A stretch of DNA of 64,000 nucleotides from Chiua virens (GCA_019787685.1 JAHNUO010000006.1:310001-374000), one strand, 5' to 3'. Positions 24,244-36,219 are shown, counted from the stretch's first letter. The notes: generated by a model not told the origin, from the letters alone. Program-made: numbers and translations.

Positions 24244-26490
24244 CAACCTCAATAGAATGTACTTTTACAGGAGGCACATTACCGTTACACCTAGCAGAGC
24301 TAAAGCAGCCGTATGGCAGCCTCCATGGTTTGGTGCGACGCGCATCCGCAGGACTTGGGGCAGTAGGAGATGGGTTTCTAAGTAGTTTGGACCATGACCG
24401 AGTCGCATGCAGCATGAACTGTAAACTAAGCCTTCTGAACGGAAAGACGTGCTTGTCCCAGTAAGTTGTGAAGATCTACCCCACCAGACTGGTACTTCGA
24501 TAAGTATCTTTTCCAATGTTTGAAAGTCGATCTTCAATGGGGCATGTAGGAGACTTAGGCACTTCCAAAAGTCCCCCACTTGAAATGGCGTCGTCAGCAG
24601 ACGGAATACGAAGCAAGCGAGGATCAATGGACTTCAAAGAACAACACTGCATGGCTCGGTTCCACGCGAGACTAGGGTACTTTGGGACTGGATGCAAGAC
24701 TCGCAATGTCCTTCAGCATTCGTGAGATCGTGGTCGAGCGTCGCAAGCCTTAGGTGTAGCCAGTGACCGCTCATCAGCACGAGTAAAGACCCAAAGACAA
24801 GCGATCCCAGATCGATGATTGCTCGCATGTGAAGCTCAAATGATACCAGGAACTTCACAATTGATCTCTTCGGTCTACAAAATGTTCTTCATTTTATTTT
24901 ACTGTTAAAATCAACGTCGGCATGAAGCGTATCAAGAAATATCAAGAAATAGTCAACGTACCTTTAGGAGATGATTCAACTGGAACTCAAGTGGTTCACT
25001 ATTTGGTAAATGTCCCGCTATCTCGAAAAACTAATAACCATCAACACAACTCCATGTCAAGCGATGCACATAGCATTTGATGAACCAGCATCCGTAACAG
25101 TGACTTGCACGGCAAGAGTAGTGTCGACTGGCGACACCTCCGTGCTGCGGAGACCTCCATTGGTAACCAGTACCGGGTTGGGTCCTTCTAGGATCCGGCT
25201 TGACGTCCCCTAGGGACCGCCCAGTCCCGGACTGGGCGTCTCAGTACGTTGGAACCTTGTTGCTATCTCCTTTGGCGGGTATAAGGCGAGCTCCATGGGT
25301 ATCGTGGGTGTCGCAGGTATCATGTCAGCGGCAGGCTGGCGAATAGTTGTACCGGGGGGTGGTAAGATGAGCAATCTCCAGGTTCCTGACCGTCGGATTG
25401 GGGCTACAGAATGTGTTTCAGATTGGGAAAGGACAGAACGAGACCAGTCGGGCATGCACTATATGTATTTTGACAGTGATGTTTGAACCACCTGATGAAG
25501 TTGAGGCTATGGGCGCCTCTTGAACAACATGCAAAGGCATAACTGATTATCCTTCGATTCCTGCACGTGGACATTATGCCGTTAGCCACTTCTCTGAGTA
25601 CAGGGCAAAGTGGTGTGCTACCTTTGCCGTCTTTGCACCTTCTGTCGGTTCGGCAAATTTTGCTAAAGAATCCGTGCTTTTCGCGTCGTGTCCTTCGTAG
25701 CCTGGCTGGCAAATGAAACGTTTGCTGGCAGCACCACCTTCTTGACTGCAGTGGGCACCGCTTGCATGCCAGCCCCGAGAGTAGATGTGCGACTGTGCGA
25801 ATAGCTGTGGTCCTCGTTGCTGACCGAAATCCGCGAGAACGGGCTTTCGGGGGACCGCTGCAACTCTTGTCATCGTCAATTTTCATCTTGTCGACCTTGG
25901 TGACGAGTTCCTGGATCACTTCTTGTACAAGTCCGTCTCGCTGCAGGCAAGATCTCCACATTGGCCATGCGTTCTTCCGTGAACTGCTACACTATCGCAG
26001 GAATGGTTGACTGCTCTCATGGGTGCCTCGATTTTCCCGGCCATGAATCAGCGCGGACTGTGGGTACTGGTCTGACGAAGACAATGTCCGACCGAATCAC
26101 GGCGACCTTGATGACGAGGACGATAAATAATAGACGAAATGGTTGACACATGCGAACGCGAAAGCACTGTGAGGCACGAGAAGCGTTTGGTGATGGAAAA
26201 ACCTGGGAGGAGAGCGCGGGCAAGCAAGTGGACATCGAAGGAGGAAGAAAAGGAACTGAAGACGTTGGTGTTTTAATCTGTCCTTTATATGCCAAGGGTC
26301 AAAATTTGGACTAGAAGTCACCCGCTTGATTGAGAGCTGGACTGAACGTCATCAGTGAGACAACCTTGGTCCATTCTTGACTTGGTCCCAACCGGAGTAC
26401 GAACCACAGGATGAGGCACGGTGCGAGGGAAAAGCCTTGTGCTAGTGAATGATGACGCGCAGATCTGACTAACTTCTTTTGGAATTGATC
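24244..26490. other. Intergenic region without a supported gene
   Basis: More than 2.2 kb with no clear gene. On the minus strand, 25960-25570 holds overlapping frames with coding-like peptides (for example DGLVQEVIQELVTKVDKMKI in one frame, CQPGYEGHDAKSTDSLAKFA in another). No single splice model joins them, so they may be a gene relic. A direct repeat of ATCAAGAAAT occurs near 24935-24950 and a hairpin at 25218-25238. Confidence 0.4.
25218..25238. repeat. Short perfect inverted repeat (hairpin)
   Basis: The arms CGCCCAGTCC and GGACTGGGCG are perfectly complementary around a single-base loop. It lies in a gene-free region, so there is no basis to call it a terminator or regulatory site. It may be chance or a protein-binding palindrome. 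Confidence 0.4.
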
Positions 26491-28127
26491 ATGTTCGCCC
26501 GTCTCTTCAAGCTGAGACCTTCATCATCGATCTCGTATCTCTCCAGAATGTCCCGTCGCGAATTGTCCGCGTCTCCTCCCTTGGACAGCGAGCGCGCACC
26601 AAAACGTCAGAAAGTTGGCCATCTCACTCCCGAATCCTTCAAGAATGGCGTCTTCCTCGCCCCAATGGTCCGCTCCGGTGCTCGTGTGTCAACTCTCTTT
26701 CCTCCTGCGATGACCCTACTCACACATCTCAGTTCCAACCCGTTTAACCGCCCTCAAACACGGTGCAACGCTCGTCTGGGGTCCCGAAATCGTAGATAAG
26801 GCCATTCTGCATACAGAGCGCGTCGTCGATCGTGAGTCTCGCCCCTCCGCTTATACCCCTTCCTCAATCTCCTCCAGCTCACACCGGCGTCGTCTCCTAC
26901 CACGGAAAAACGCGCGCCATATTCACCACCCACCCGGTCGAGAAACCCTATCTTATATACCAGATCGGTTCTGCTTCCCCCGAGCTCGCCGTCCAAGCCG
27001 CCAAAACCGTTGCCCAGGACGTTTCTGGAATCGACCTCAACTGCGGTTGTCCGAAATCGTTTAGCACGCATTCTGGTATGGGCGCGGCCTTACTCACCAA
27101 CCCCGACCTTTTGTGCGCCATCTTGACGGCGCTGAAGAGAGAACTACCGCCAGAGATCACCGTGTCCGCAAAAATTCGACTCTTACCGACGCAAGAAGAT
27201 ACAAAGAAGCTTGTCGAGAGGATCATAGGAACTGGTGTGAGCGCGTTGACGGTGCATTGTCGGACGAGGAATATGCGACCGAGAGAAGCGGCGTTGGTGG
27301 ATAGGTTGAGCGAGATCGTTGAGTTCGTACGAGGACTCGGTGCGGATATCGCCGTTGTAGAGAATGGTGACTGCAAAGACTGGGAGGACGCACGGCGTGT
27401 AAAGAAAGTGACTGGTAGGTGAAGCATCAACTCGTTCTATCCTGATGTAATTGTCTGTCTAGGTGCCTCATCCGTCATGATTGCTACCGCCGCCGAGTTG
27501 AATCCAAGCTGCTTCTCCTCGGCGCCTCTCATGGACCTAGAAACCACGCTCATACCATCATATTTGCGACTGGTGAGCGAAGCCGTTGGCTTGGATTACC
27601 GCTCGTATCTCACGCACTCGCAGTCGAGATATTTGGATAACCACTGGGCTCTCACCAAGTTTTGCGTCAGCCAATTCAAAGCTCCTCGCACGGAACGCTC
27701 CAAAACCGAAGCACACAAATTCAAAACCCAAATCGTGGCTGCAAAGGGGTACGATGACCTCACGGAACTCGTCGGCAGATGGACCGGAGAACGGGACTTT
27801 ACCGAGATTGTCTCTGCGATCGACGCCCGTCGACCGAGACCGCTTACAATAGATGGTTCGCCGACGGACATCGAGACTACCGAGTCGGAGGTGTCTGTGG
27901 TGACATCCACGCAAGCATACGACGCAGACGACGCGTCGGACGAGGAACCGCCCCTCTCGACACCATTGGAACGTCCGAACCCGGAACCCCCCACGATGGG
28001 TGCTCCGCTTGGACCCAGCACATTCTTACGCATGCCGCTACCTGCGGTCATCACCGGCAGTGATGCAATAACGCCGTCTCCGACACCCAAGGCGACGTCA
28101 CCGTTCAGTTTTTCGCACCGATCGTGA
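26491..28127 (+). CDS. SMM1: tRNA-dihydrouridine synthase 2 (DUS2/Smm1 family)
   Basis: This FMN enzyme reduces U20 in the D-loop of cytosolic tRNAs. The start is ATG 26491. Exon 1 ends in NGVFLAPMVRSGA, the TIM-barrel entry motif. An intron joins to LPTRLTALKHGATLVWGPEI, and another to HTGVVSYHGKTRAIFTTHPV. The catalytic segment is GIDLNCGCPKSFSTHSGMGA (active-site Cys in NCGCPK), followed by VSAKIRLLPTQEDTKKL, ALTVHCRTRNMRPRE and AVVENGDCKDWEDARRV. A third intron near 27417-27462 precedes ASSVMIATAAELNPSCF. The C-terminal part has SRYLDNHWALTKFCVSQFK, typical of DUS2, then an acidic/Pro-rich fungal extension of about 100 residues of unknown role. Confidence 0.92.
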
Positions 28128-30367
28128 CGTATTTGTGACACGGCTGTCTTGATTTCGTGTATCATGATTCATCCATTACATTACTGTACTCGTTTATATC
28201 GGGTGGTCGTAGACGCTACATAAAAAGTGCGTGATACTGCCTTGATCACTATTACCCGCTCAATAGCAATTGACGGAGTTCAAGTGGGTACAGCGCGATG
28301 AAAACCTCGGGTATAAGAGCGGGTGAGTCGTCTTTCACAAAGGCGTGTGCAATATGTAGGGTGGACCTAAATGTTAGCCCCGACGTGAATCCCGAATATA
28401 AAGTTGAGTTTACCATTCAGGCCTCAGGCATAGACAAAACTTCAAGTTTAGGACGCATACTAAATGTTCGCCCAAACTTGATATTCGTGATTCACATCGG
28501 GGCTAACATTTAGGGCCATCCTAAATATTGCCAACGCCGTTGTGTTTCTACATCAAAGCAGTCCTTATGGGGAACGGCGCGGAAATGACGTGGGTAGTCG
28601 CACGATGGTGAGTCAGGCCGGACGTAGTTTGGGGATGAATTGTTGTTTGCTTGATCGGGTCCTTGGCAAGAGATATCCCGGCGATGCCGAGCCGACGTAT
28701 TCAGATTTGCGGCGTGGCGAGTTCGGAGGCAAAAATCACGAGCTGCTCCAGTGCCAAGTCGAGTCTTTGATGCCAAGCCCTGAGAAGAAGACGCACTTGC
28801 AGAACTTTCCAGATAGTAACTAACTGCATTCAAGAAAGGTCGCTGGGGGACCTTGACCTGTCCACTCGGCAGCACGAGTGTTTACTAGCCACGAGTATGA
28901 ACCGCCGAGAGTTGAAACGTTGACTTCAGGCTACCTACTAGTGCCTCGCGATAACCTGCCAACGAATGGAAACGTAATAAGTTGTTTCGTCCCGACTCTG
29001 AATCTCGATGAGAGGATGAGGTGAGATGTAGTATCAGCATGCCATCCATTGCTTTGGCGAGCATTCTATATACTCACGAAAATTCTCTCCGCACGTTCAT
29101 ACTATGGCAAACCGCTTGCCTTGACCCGCGGAAATCGGCCGAGGGAAAATATTCATCATGATCTTGATGCACTAGTAGTACCGCAAACGCACCCAATGAG
29201 CGGAAACAGCCGTTTGTTCGGCGATCATCATCAGGGGGGTCATCACTTTGATGATCTGGCGGAGAGAAAGTCAGGGGTTACAAAACGCGCGAAGGTGCCA
29301 AGTTCAGAAGCCACGCATACTTTACGACTCGGGATGCGGGCATTGGGTCGAAACGGGTTCCACGGGGTGCTTTGGTAGCCCCGCATTGAACGGACCTGAA
29401 GCGGAGCCAGCACGCTTGGCTAAGTTGGCTCGTCGGCGCGGGTGTGGGACCCGAACAATGAATGATTCATCATTCAAGGCACACACGGAAGAAATTTGCC
29501 TCACTTGACCGCCCTGATACTATGGCATAGATAACACCAATCCAATCTCGTTCGGATTCGGAAGACGTACATACATTACTTAATGGAGGAAACTTTTCAA
29601 CCGAGTATTTTGGACGAGCATTTGACGTTGGATCGGGGCAGAACGTTTTCTTGGAAGCAGGCTTGAGTCGGACCTGCTAGCTGACCACTTGACTCACGAA
29701 GTCGAAATGAAATTCGCAAGGAGTGAGATGACATGTAGCCGAGGTGCAATGTGACAATATTCACAGTGCAAGATGCAGCAGTGGTCCACGACCAGCAGAT
29801 AAGTATGCGGGAATCATGCGTCCTTCGGTGATAAGCGACACGTATGAAGGCACTGATAACGTCACTGTGTAAGCGAAACGTAAGTATCAGAGAGAATTGC
29901 CCTCCGGGAGTGTTTCAAGTCGCCAAAAGTCGGTCGCCGAGTGGTGGCTGCGCGCCATCAGGGCATCTGCCGACACGCACCTTGACTGACCACTCCGGGG
30001 ATGAGAGGTATGCTGCCGGCGGATGGTCCGCGGTGACGGTTTTCGAGGGAAGAGGACAGGATCGCTAGTAACGACACAAAGGCGACGCGCCTGTTTCCAC
30101 AGGACGATGGAGTAAGCGCGCTGGTATCAGATATTAGTTTTGTTGTTTCACACGGAGTCAGAGGGGAAGAGGAGAAGCACCGGGAATGAATGTACCTCAC
30201 AAATACGTCTATACGCAGCCGCAATGTACTGACACGTGAGTTGGATTGTATGCATTCCTAGTTTGGAAGTCCTTCTCTCCCTACAACTTCTTCCTCTCCT
30301 CGTCCCACCACAGAGCGGTTTGCTCTCTTCCCCTCCCCTCCCCGTCCGTCGAACGGCCTCTGCGACG
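28128..30367. other. Intergenic region holding a foldback element
   Basis: Between DUS2 and the G-alpha gene. Apart from the inverted-repeat element (listed separately) I see no domain, RNA gene or convincing splice pattern. Frames at 29.0-29.5 kb on both strands are open but unrecognised. Confidence 0.4.
28336..28544. mobile_element. Foldback / MITE-like element with long imperfect inverted repeats
   Basis: The left arm begins CACAAAGGCGTGTGCAATAT at 28336. It matches the reverse complement of the right arm, which ends at 28544, over about 70 nt with roughly nine mismatches by eye. The best-conserved block is CCTAAATGTTAGCCCCGA. The arms flank an asymmetric centre that itself holds the small palindrome TCAAGTTT...AAACTTGA. 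It has no coding capacity. A clear target-site duplication is not visible, so assignment to a transposon family is open; a decayed MITE is the simplest reading. Confidence 0.6.
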
Positions 30368-32666
30368 ATGAACATCCCACTCGTCCCAAACCGTCGTAGA
30401 TCCATGTCCGATCCCTTCTGGGCCGCCCTACAGCCTCCCCCAAACGAGTCCCCCGCAGATCGCGACCGCAGGCTCAATGAAGAACTCGAAGCAAAGCGCG
30501 TTAGCGACGGTATCGACGAAATGCTCAGAGAAGAGCGGAGGGAGAGGCGGACGAAACAAGAGATCAAAATACTCCTCCTTGGCCAGAGTGAGAGCGGTAA
30601 AAGCACAACGCTCAAGCGTGAGTACTGCGCCCGCTCCCTGCCTTTCCCGCTTCCGCCGTATTCCCCTTGTCTATTTCGCTCCTTCCCTCATTCTAGGACA
30701 CCGTCTATGCATTTGAGTTCGGCAAACGTACAGATTGTACAAAAATAATGGGCTAAATATGCTTCGTCCATTAAATGGATGATCGACCTTGCCATTCTAT
30801 TCTCTCCGTTTATTTTCTTTCCTGCTCAAAAGCAGCGCTAATATTGGCCGCAGAATTTCAGTTAATGCATGCCCCAGCAGCATTTCGTGCTGATCGTATT
30901 GCTTGGCGTGCTGTCATATACCTGAATCTCGTCCGTTCCATTCGCAGGTGCGCTCGTGAACTCGTGGCATCTGTGACATTTGTTGACATCTTTCAGAATC
31001 TTGGATGCCATTTCTCCGGACACAGAAGATGACGACCATGATGAGCTTAGCGGCATACCCCGCCATCGTCAAGGCGGTACTCATGTTGCCAAGTACGATC
31101 AGTACCGACGGGCTCTTGAACCTCTGAAAGCACTCGAGGAACGCCTGATTCGAATGCTTTCTTCTCCCGACGAAGACGAACCGACACGTATTGCTCCCGT
31201 TAGACCCGATTGGAACATTAGCAGTCAAGGCACAGTCACCAAGAATGGACGTCCAGCTCCTGTCATCACTATCCCAGTTTCCCGTCAGCCTTCTTTTCCT
31301 CTTTCCCCTGCGTCACTCGCTTCATTATCTCCCGGATCATCGACTAGTGGCACTTCCAAGACTAAACAATCCGAAGTTAGCGTTCATCATAGGTCTAACT
31401 GGAAGAAAGCCTTTTCTCTCGGTAATAAAATCAAAAGCCCCAAAAGCGCCCACACGAATGAGGTTGAGGGGTGGTGGGATGACCCATCAGATCCTGTTCA
31501 TGTATTGAACGCGTGTGCCCAAGCAATGCAAGCGCTTTGGAAAGACCCAGGCATCAAGCAACAACTACGTGAGAAACAGATTCGAGTGGAAGAAAGCAGC
31601 GGCTTGTAAGTGATCTCATTCTTTGTTTTAGTATTTTGTTACTGATTACCATTCTATCAGCTTTTTAGATGAAATCATTCGCATTACTGCTCTGAGATAT
31701 TTCCCCACGGACCGTGCGTGCCTCTAATCTTTCGTATGTACAATGACCTTGTGCCAACACTTGACCATCCTACAGAGGACGTCTTGAAGGCCCGCTTAAA
31801 GACCATGGGTGTTGTAGAACACACCTTTTCGATCCCCGATTCCCAGCGCGTTAACATCGACTGGAAAGTTTATGATGTAGGTGGCGCACGCAATCAACGC
31901 CACGCTTGGGCACCTTATTTTGAGGACGGTAAGCACGGAGTGACGTGTCCCTTACCATTTGATCTCTTCTTTGATTAGTGAACGCAATCATATTTTTGGC
32001 GCCAATCTCGGCATTTGATCAAGTCCTTGTCGAGGTAGGGTGAAATGTGTTTTTAGATGTTTTACTACGACTCACTCTACCTCACCTATAGGATCCCAAA
32101 GTGAACCGACTAGAAGACTCGTTTTTGTTGTGGAGAACGCTTGTTTCCAATAAATTGTTGAAGGACGTTAGCATCATACTCTTCCTTAATAAGACCGATC
32201 TGCTTCAGGCAAGTAAGCTTCGAAATTTTGATCATTTCTAAGTTCATAGAGGTTTTTCTAGGCTAAATTGAAGGCCGGTGTCCGCCTCAAAGACCATATA
32301 GTGCAATACGGAGATAGGTCTAATGATTTCGAGACCGTTTCGAAATGTGAAGTAGTTATTCCTTCCACCGCCGTAGCTGATTTTCATGTTTTCAAGACTT
32401 TCATAATAAGTTTATGGCAGTACATCAAGAGTTCTCTGTAAACAAATCCAGGGAGATCAGAGGTAAGCTCGCGCCATCATATCCGCGCTTCTTTCGTCCG
32501 ACAGAGCACCAGTACACTTTACGACTGTCACGGATACCAGACGGACCGCTACCATTATTCATAGAGGTGAGTATGGTTGTGAGCCACCTGTTATCTGCTG
32601 ACTGGGAAGCTTCTAGTCCGAGAGATCATCATCACTGCCAATTTGAAAAGCATACAACTCATGTAA
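30368..32666 (+). CDS. Divergent heterotrimeric G-protein alpha subunit
   Basis: This is a Ras-like/helical GTPase of the G-alpha family in about eight exons. Motifs: P-loop GQSESGKSTTLK, the switch I region DVLKARLKTMGVVEHTF (catalytic Arg kept), switch II VYDVGGARNQRHAWAPYFED, NKxD motif FLNKTDLLQ, G5 motif FTTVTDTRR (usually TCAT) and C-terminal IIITANLKSIQLM. The catalytic Gln of DVGGQ is Ala (codon GCA near 31886). The N-terminus (MNIPLVPNRRRSMSD) lacks the MGxxxS myristoylation and Cys palmitoylation sites. A Ser/Pro-rich insert of over 100 residues (around SPASLASLSPGSSTSGTSK) sits in the helical domain. The length is well above the usual 350 aa. It is probably an Agaricomycete-specific paralogue with altered GTPase cycling; coupling to receptors is uncertain. 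Confidence 0.88.
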
Positions 32667-33308
32667 CATCCATGTTTTGCTTCATTTCTTGAGTTTGCTC
32701 TTGTGGTTCGCATATATTATTCCAAGTATATCATAATCTGTTCTCAGATCTTGTTTGTGCTTTGTTCAAAAGAAACAACTTGCACACTCTTTATGTTGTC
32801 CACACTTACCCTTCCTTGCATTCTCTATGTATACCTATCTATAGTTTGTAATTTCAGGCTCCAATGGTCTACTTTGTGTAGACTACTGAGTAGCTGTGGT
32901 AATTTTATGGCCTCCTGAAATCCATGACCTATTGAAGAAGCCTAGCAGGTGTGATATGGTGAGCATATGTACATACATATGATCTTCTCTCTTGACCTCA
33001 TGTACATGATTACCTCTATTTTTGATTCTCTTTAATCCTTGCTTCATCTTTGTTGTTTCTTTTTATACCTCTCCAAACATTCAAGTTGGACATGTAGTAG
33101 TAGCCCCCTGGAACAAATACAAGTATGTTGCCCCACCTTTATTTCCTTTGAGTTTTTTGCACTATAAGCATAGTATTTAGACTAGGATACAGTGTATATG
33201 CAATATCTAGATACTGGAACACTCATTCAAGTATGTTAGGAAACAAGGCAGTTGTGGAGCTGCCTAGATGTTATCTAATATTGTCCTTACTTTTCGCCAC
33301 ATACTTAC
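32667..33308. other. AT-rich intergenic spacer
   Basis: A T-rich stretch between two plus-strand genes, presumably the 3' untranslated region of the G-alpha gene and the RidA promoter. No coding signal is visible. Confidence 0.45.
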
Positions 33309-34004
33309 ATGATGAGTCATATTATCTCAAGGTCATCCTTTAGTCTCTTTGCTCGTCGCACAGTCGTCTCGCTACCCTCGTATACCTACTTCAGATCGAT
33401 GTCGACAGTCACTACGCACCCCTCCCTTACCCCCGTCGCGACTCAAGGTATGAATCACGCACACATATACCTCAAGTCTGATGTTGCCGCCCAGCCGCAT
33501 CCTCTGCTATCGGTCCCTACTCCCAGGCAATTAAAGCCGGCGACCTCGTCTTCGTCTCTGGCTGTATCCCACTCGTCCCGTCGACAGCACAAATCGTCGA
33601 GGGCGGCATCGTCCCACAAACCGAACAAGCACTCGCAAACCTCAAAGCCGTCCTCGAAGCCAGCGGCTCCGACCCCGGCCGTGTCGTTAAAACGACCGTG
33701 AGTGTTTCCCGCCACAAGTCCCTCTCATTGACCACCAACCATCTCCTATCCTATCGTGTCTCCCGGGCCGTGCGGCGTCGTTCCGGGATGACAGGTGTTC
33801 TTGAAGGACATGAATGATTTTGTCACCGTCAATGGGATTTATGCCATGTTCTTTGGGGACCACAAGCCGGCACGTTCCGCTGTCGAAGTCGCACGGCTTC
33901 CCAAGGATGTTCTGTTTGAAATCGAATGCATTGCGAGGTACGTCTCCCTTGATCGATCGTGATAATCATTTCCAATTCTTGATTGCCAAAGCCTCAAGAA
34001 CTGA
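33309..34004 (+). CDS. RidA/YjgF family enamine/imine deaminase, mitochondrial (Mmf1-like)
   Basis: RidA proteins hydrolyse reactive 2-aminoacrylate and related imines released by PLP enzymes, protecting isoleucine synthesis and other pathways. Four exons: 33309-33447, 33495-33697, 33795-33937 and 33992-34004. Phases 1, 0 and 2 are all consistent. The N-terminus ([20 protein letters not shown]) is an Arg/Ser-rich amphipathic presequence. The core reads [40 protein letters not shown] and [14 protein letters not shown], then [40 protein letters not shown] and a short IASLKN end. The [10 protein letters not shown] segment carries the family's conserved Arg that binds the substrate carboxylate, and FEIECIA carries the conserved Glu. 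An internal Met (MSTVTTHPS) could give a cytosolic form. Confidence 0.92.
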
Positions 34005-34598
34005 ACGCTGAGCTCCACTTCTCGACCTCGTGCCGGTCTGCGCGGTGTTTGTGAGGCTTTTTGTACGAAAGCGAATCGTAGTGGAAGATGCCGTCGACGG
34101 TGATTGTAAAGGAGCATGTTTTTCTATAGGCATTAAAAGTGGATCCTATATCGATAAGCTATCTACACCCCGTTTCTAGGCAACCAACGCATCGCAAGTT
34201 GCCATGCCTTGTGAGAATACTCCGGGGGACGATCGATATCATAATCGTAATGGTATTCTATGTGGGTTGCCAGATATCTATGCGCAAAATAGATCATTGA
34301 GAAAAGTGGTGTTGAGGTAGACTGATGTGAGAGACCCCGAGGGTGCTAAAGACCTAGACAAAGCAAACGAGGGGAATAAATGCACTGCCCGAGTCGTATT
34401 TAAATAGAGATGGTCAAAGAAAGAGTGCGTGCGAGTAAGTGTAACGCTAAAATAATGGAATCAGATGGCAAACACTTGCATGTCCGTGTCCGTGGGTAGA
34501 ATAAACAAAACAAGAGTCCATAGTGCGTGCAGGAGACTTATCGATTGCGACGGAAATGAAGCGCGCCAACTAAAACGTGCAAAGTGGGATCACCATCT
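34005..34598. other. Convergent intergenic region
   Basis: This lies between the stop of the RidA gene and the stop of the Skt5-like gene, which converge. It holds their 3' regions; nothing else is recognised. Confidence 0.4.
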
Positions 34599-36132
34599 TT
34601 ACATGATGACGCAGTCCTTGTTTGCAGCAACGTTCTTTCCGTCTGAGCCATCCGCACGCAGGACCACGGACTCCGAACGGCCAGGTGCAGGGTTCCCCTT
34701 TAGCCGCTGTTGCGCACGCTTATCGCCGAGTTCAGCTGCCTTTTTGTACCAGGTCGCGGATCTGTGACACACCATCAGTTTGTTTGATGTACATGCGCGA
34801 TGAATACATACTCCTTGGGATCCGGCGGCGTGCCGATTCCAACCTCGAGAAAGTAACCCACGGCATACATTGCCTTGGCGAGCCCGGCCTCCGCAGCTTT
34901 CTTCGCCCACAGGTACGCTTCCGTATCGGACTGCGGAAGCACCCCTGGCGAACCAACGAGATACCACGCTGTCAATGCAAAGCACGCGTCGCGATGATTC
35001 TGCTGCGCAGCGATATTCTAGGTACCCGGTTAGTACTCAACAGAACGGGCGACAGGACTGGGGAGCAACTCGCATAATAATGAATGGAGAGCGCAGGATC
35101 CTGGGGGCAGCCCAGCTTGCCGTACTCATAGAACTCCCCTAACCGATATGCAGATGGGGCGTATCCAAGCTCGGAAGCCTGTGCGAGAAGTTCCACGGCG
35201 TACTCTGTATCCACAAAGACCACATTGTAAACGCCCTTTTCGTGCAAGAGAGACAACTCGTGCAGGGCATGTGGAAACTCGGCTGTCGCATGCTCAGCAG
35301 AGCGTTTGAGCCATTTGACCCCCTCCCTAGGTCGTTTGGCGAGACCGAGTTCACCATTGAGTTCTACTATGCCAAGACGGTACATGGCACCCGGATGCAA
35401 CGCCGCCGCGGCCTTGCGAAAGAATTGAAGTGCTTTGGGGGACTCACGTCTGCAGCCCCAGCCATTCTCGCAACACGTGCCAGCACGGTAAGCTGCGTCA
35501 GGATGGCCATGCTTTGCAGCAAGGACGAACAAAGGATAAGCACGATCGAAATCTTGTTTTCCTTTGTATGTCCCGATCCCGTTGGCGTAGCAGTCCGCAA
35601 GGAAGTACTGAGAGGCAGAATGGCCACGGTCGGCTAGGCGCTTGAGGAGGGCGAGTGCCTCTGTGACGAGATTGTCTCTCTTTTCGATCGCCTTTTCAAT
35701 CTCCATGACATTGCCTGGGGTAGGGTCTGGTATGGGGTATGTCTTTGAGGCATCGATCATGAAGACGGCAAATTCGAACTGGAGATCTGGATCCTGTGTT
35801 TTCTTTGCGTTTGCGCGGTAGAGTTCGAGTGTGCGGTCATGTGAGAGAAGGGAGGCCTGATTGCCTGGACGGAGATGAGAGTGATCGAGGAGAGGGCCGT
35901 TTGCATTTGGCGGTTGCGGTGATGGTGCACGGACTGAGCGGGAAGACTGAATGGGACGAACGGGTGTGTTGTCGATGTGTTGTGAGGCATAAAAGTCGTC
36001 TGGATCCTGGTTGTGGATGTCAAGCGCGCCGAGAGGGATATCGTCGGGGTCAGTAGGCGGTGTCGACGGGCTGTTGCTGGGGCGAGTTGGAGCCATGGGG
36101 AAGACGCTGTCTCTGAGCAAACTCGGGACCAT
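34599..36132 (-). CDS. SKT5: Chitin synthase activator Skt5/Chs4-like, Sel1-repeat protein with CaaX end
   Basis: It activates and localises a chitin synthase (Chs3 in yeast) at sites of polarised growth. The start is ATG 36132 (MVPSLLRDSVF) or 36096 (MAPTRPSNSPSTPP); both are in frame. A disordered Pro/Ser-rich N-terminus of about 130 residues leads into Sel1-like repeats: ASQYFLADCYANGIGTYKGK, AAYRAGTCCENGWGCRRESP, AMYRLGIVELNGELGLAKRP, HALHELSLLHEKGVYNVVFV, SAYRLGEFYEYGKLGCPQDP, ACFALTAWYLVGSPGVL and AMYAVGYFLEVGIGTPPDPK. Two introns near the 3' end are confirmed by the repeat frame. The protein ends CVIM, a farnesylation CaaX box as in yeast Chs4. The gene lies head to head with EXO84. 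Confidence 0.9.
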
Positions 36133-36219
36133 AGAACGAGTTTGGGCGAGAATGGTCCTGAGCGTACATATTGGGCAGAGACAAGAAGGTAAAGGTTCAC
36201 AGCTTTGCAAACAGCATCC
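36133..36219. promoter_or_regulatory. Compact bidirectional promoter of SKT5 and EXO84
   Basis: Only 87 bp separate the ATG of the Skt5-like gene (36132, minus) from that of EXO84 (36220, plus), or 123 bp if Skt5 starts at 36096. Both transcripts must start within or near this segment. No TATA box is evident. Confidence 0.55.
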
